A stretch of DNA of 23,636 nt, taken from positions 1 through 23,636 of the forward strand of contig NZ_CAMLMK010000041.1 of assembly GCF_946481155.1 (NCBI RefSeq). The letters run 5' to 3'. Positions 23,063 through 23,636 of the stretch are shown here, piece by piece (within the stretch, counting starts at the first letter, position 1; each line of letters opens with the position of its first letter). Origin of the DNA: an uncultured Flavobacterium sp. (GTDB taxonomy: Bacteria > Bacteroidota > Bacteroidia > Flavobacteriales > Flavobacteriaceae). A program made the translations under genes and the position numbers. The notes under the pieces were generated by a model. The model did not search any database. It had not been told where the DNA came from and saw only the letters and a program-made list of their open reading frames with translations.

Positions 23063-23636
23063 ATGCATATTGCTTTCCTCACGCCCGAATATCCTCATGC
23101 CCGTATTCAGCACGCTGCCGGAATCGGGACGAGTATAAAAAACCTGGTGACTGCTCTGGTAGAGAAGGGTATTGCAGTTACCGTTTTTGTCTATGGGCAG
23201 AAAGAAGCCCAAATATTCAAGGAAGCCGGCATTACCTTTCATCTTATCGAAAACAAAACCTATCCTTTTGGGAAATGGTATTTTTATAGAAAACATATTC
23301 AAAAGTATGTAAATGAAGTGATCCTGAAAGAGGGAATTCAATTGATTGAGGCTCCCGACTGGACTGGAATCACTGCATTCATGAAACTCAGGGTGCCATT
23401 GGTAATCCGCTTTCATGGCAGCGATACCTATTTCTGTTACCTCGAAAAAAGAAAGCAGAAATGGAAAAATCACTGGTTTGAAACTTTGGCGGTTCGTAAA
23501 GCGCAAGCGTACATTGCACCAACGTCCTATGCGGGAAAAGTGTCTGCTGCCTTATTCGGAATTCCGGAAGAGCTGGTAAAGACAATACATTATGGCCTGG
23601 CGTTGGAACAATTCCGCAACGATGAACCAGAGCTTT
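23063..23636 (+). CDS. Glycosyltransferase, GT-B fold (family 4-like), 5' part (cut by the right edge)
   Basis: From the ATG at 23063 the frame stays open for 191 codons to the end of the window. The N-terminus MHIAFLTPEYPHARIQHAAG continues into GIGTSIKNLVTALVEKG, the loop typical of GT4-family transferases. The middle carries LIEAPDWTGITAFMKL and PLVIRFHGSDTYFC, and IAPTSYAGKVS is the usual start of the linker before the second domain. The catalytic C-terminal half is outside the window. An 86-bp gap separates it from the GT-B-like gene; a weak box (GATATTTG at 23038-23045, one mismatch) is there. The acceptor and donor are unknown. Confidence 0.82.
   Translation, partial: MHIAFLTPEYPHARIQHAAGIGTSIKNLVTALVEKGIAVTVFVYGQKEAQIFKEAGITFHLIENKTYPFGKWYFYRKHIQKYVNEVILKEGIQLIEAPDWTGITAFMKLRVPLVIRFHGSDTYFCYLEKRKQKWKNHWFETLAVRKAQAYIAPTSYAGKVSAALFGIPEELVKTIHYGLALEQFRNDEPEL

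Noticed and set aside
1..23636. CRISPR array, tRNA or rRNA genes, insertion sequences
   Set aside because: No regularly spaced direct repeats, tRNA-like cloverleaf in the gaps, or transposase frame was seen; gaps are short and mostly hold promoters.

Overview
The window looks like chromosomal DNA of a Bacteroidota bacterium, most likely a Flavobacterium-like member of the Flavobacteriia. The DNA is AT-rich. Several transcription-unit starts carry the Bacteroidota -7 promoter box (TAnnTTTG), Shine-Dalgarno sites are largely absent, and the export lipoprotein has a Bacteroidota-style C-terminal membrane anchor. The species is not identifiable from what I can see.

Layout. Positions 1-552 (minus) hold the 5' part of a sodium:solute symporter, and recR follows at 704-1324. 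From 1408 to the right edge the window is one large surface-polysaccharide locus. It opens with the export pair wza and wzc (1408-4662). The 4663-4883 gap holds a frameshifted 3' remnant of a second ABC-2 permease (wzm) gene. A nucleotide-sugar block follows (4884-10359): a WbpP/TviC-type UDP-HexNAc 4-epimerase, an animal-like UDP-glucose dehydrogenase, a TviB/WbpO-type UDP-HexNAc dehydrogenase, a small PglC-like phosphoglycosyl transferase and a PLP sugar aminotransferase. A CpsB-type PHP phosphatase lies on the minus strand (10361-11095). Next come the ABC exporter wzm-wzt (11268-13479) and a tightly overlapping chain: acetyltransferase, pyruvyl transferase and three glycosyltransferases (13458-18087). 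A minus-strand polytopic membrane protein (18084-19403) separates these from a nonulosonic-acid module (19520-21560), a GT-B-like protein (21576-22976) and a glycosyltransferase cut by the right edge.

How it works together (inference). The precursor genes should supply UDP-glucuronate, UDP-GalNAcA (or GlcNAcA), possibly an amino-dideoxy sugar, and a CMP-activated nine-carbon acid. The PglC-like enzyme would start the lipid-linked glycan, the glycosyltransferases would extend it, and acetyl and pyruvyl groups would decorate it. Wzm/Wzt would export it, with Wza/Wzc and the CpsB phosphatase controlling outer-membrane export. The predicted product is a strongly acidic capsule or O-antigen-like glycan. 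No Wzx flippase or Wzy polymerase is visible, although the locus continues past the right edge.

The most unusual points are: (1) a compact nonulosonate module made of a NANS-like synthase with no SAF domain and a CMP-sugar synthetase fused to a KdsC-like phosphatase, which points to a 9-phosphate route, perhaps to KDN; (2) the wzm remnant behind wzc, a scar of cassette exchange; (3) an uncharacterised GT-B-like protein beside that module, a candidate nonulosonate transferase; (4) a slippage-prone Tyr-Gly repeat at the Wzc C-terminus.
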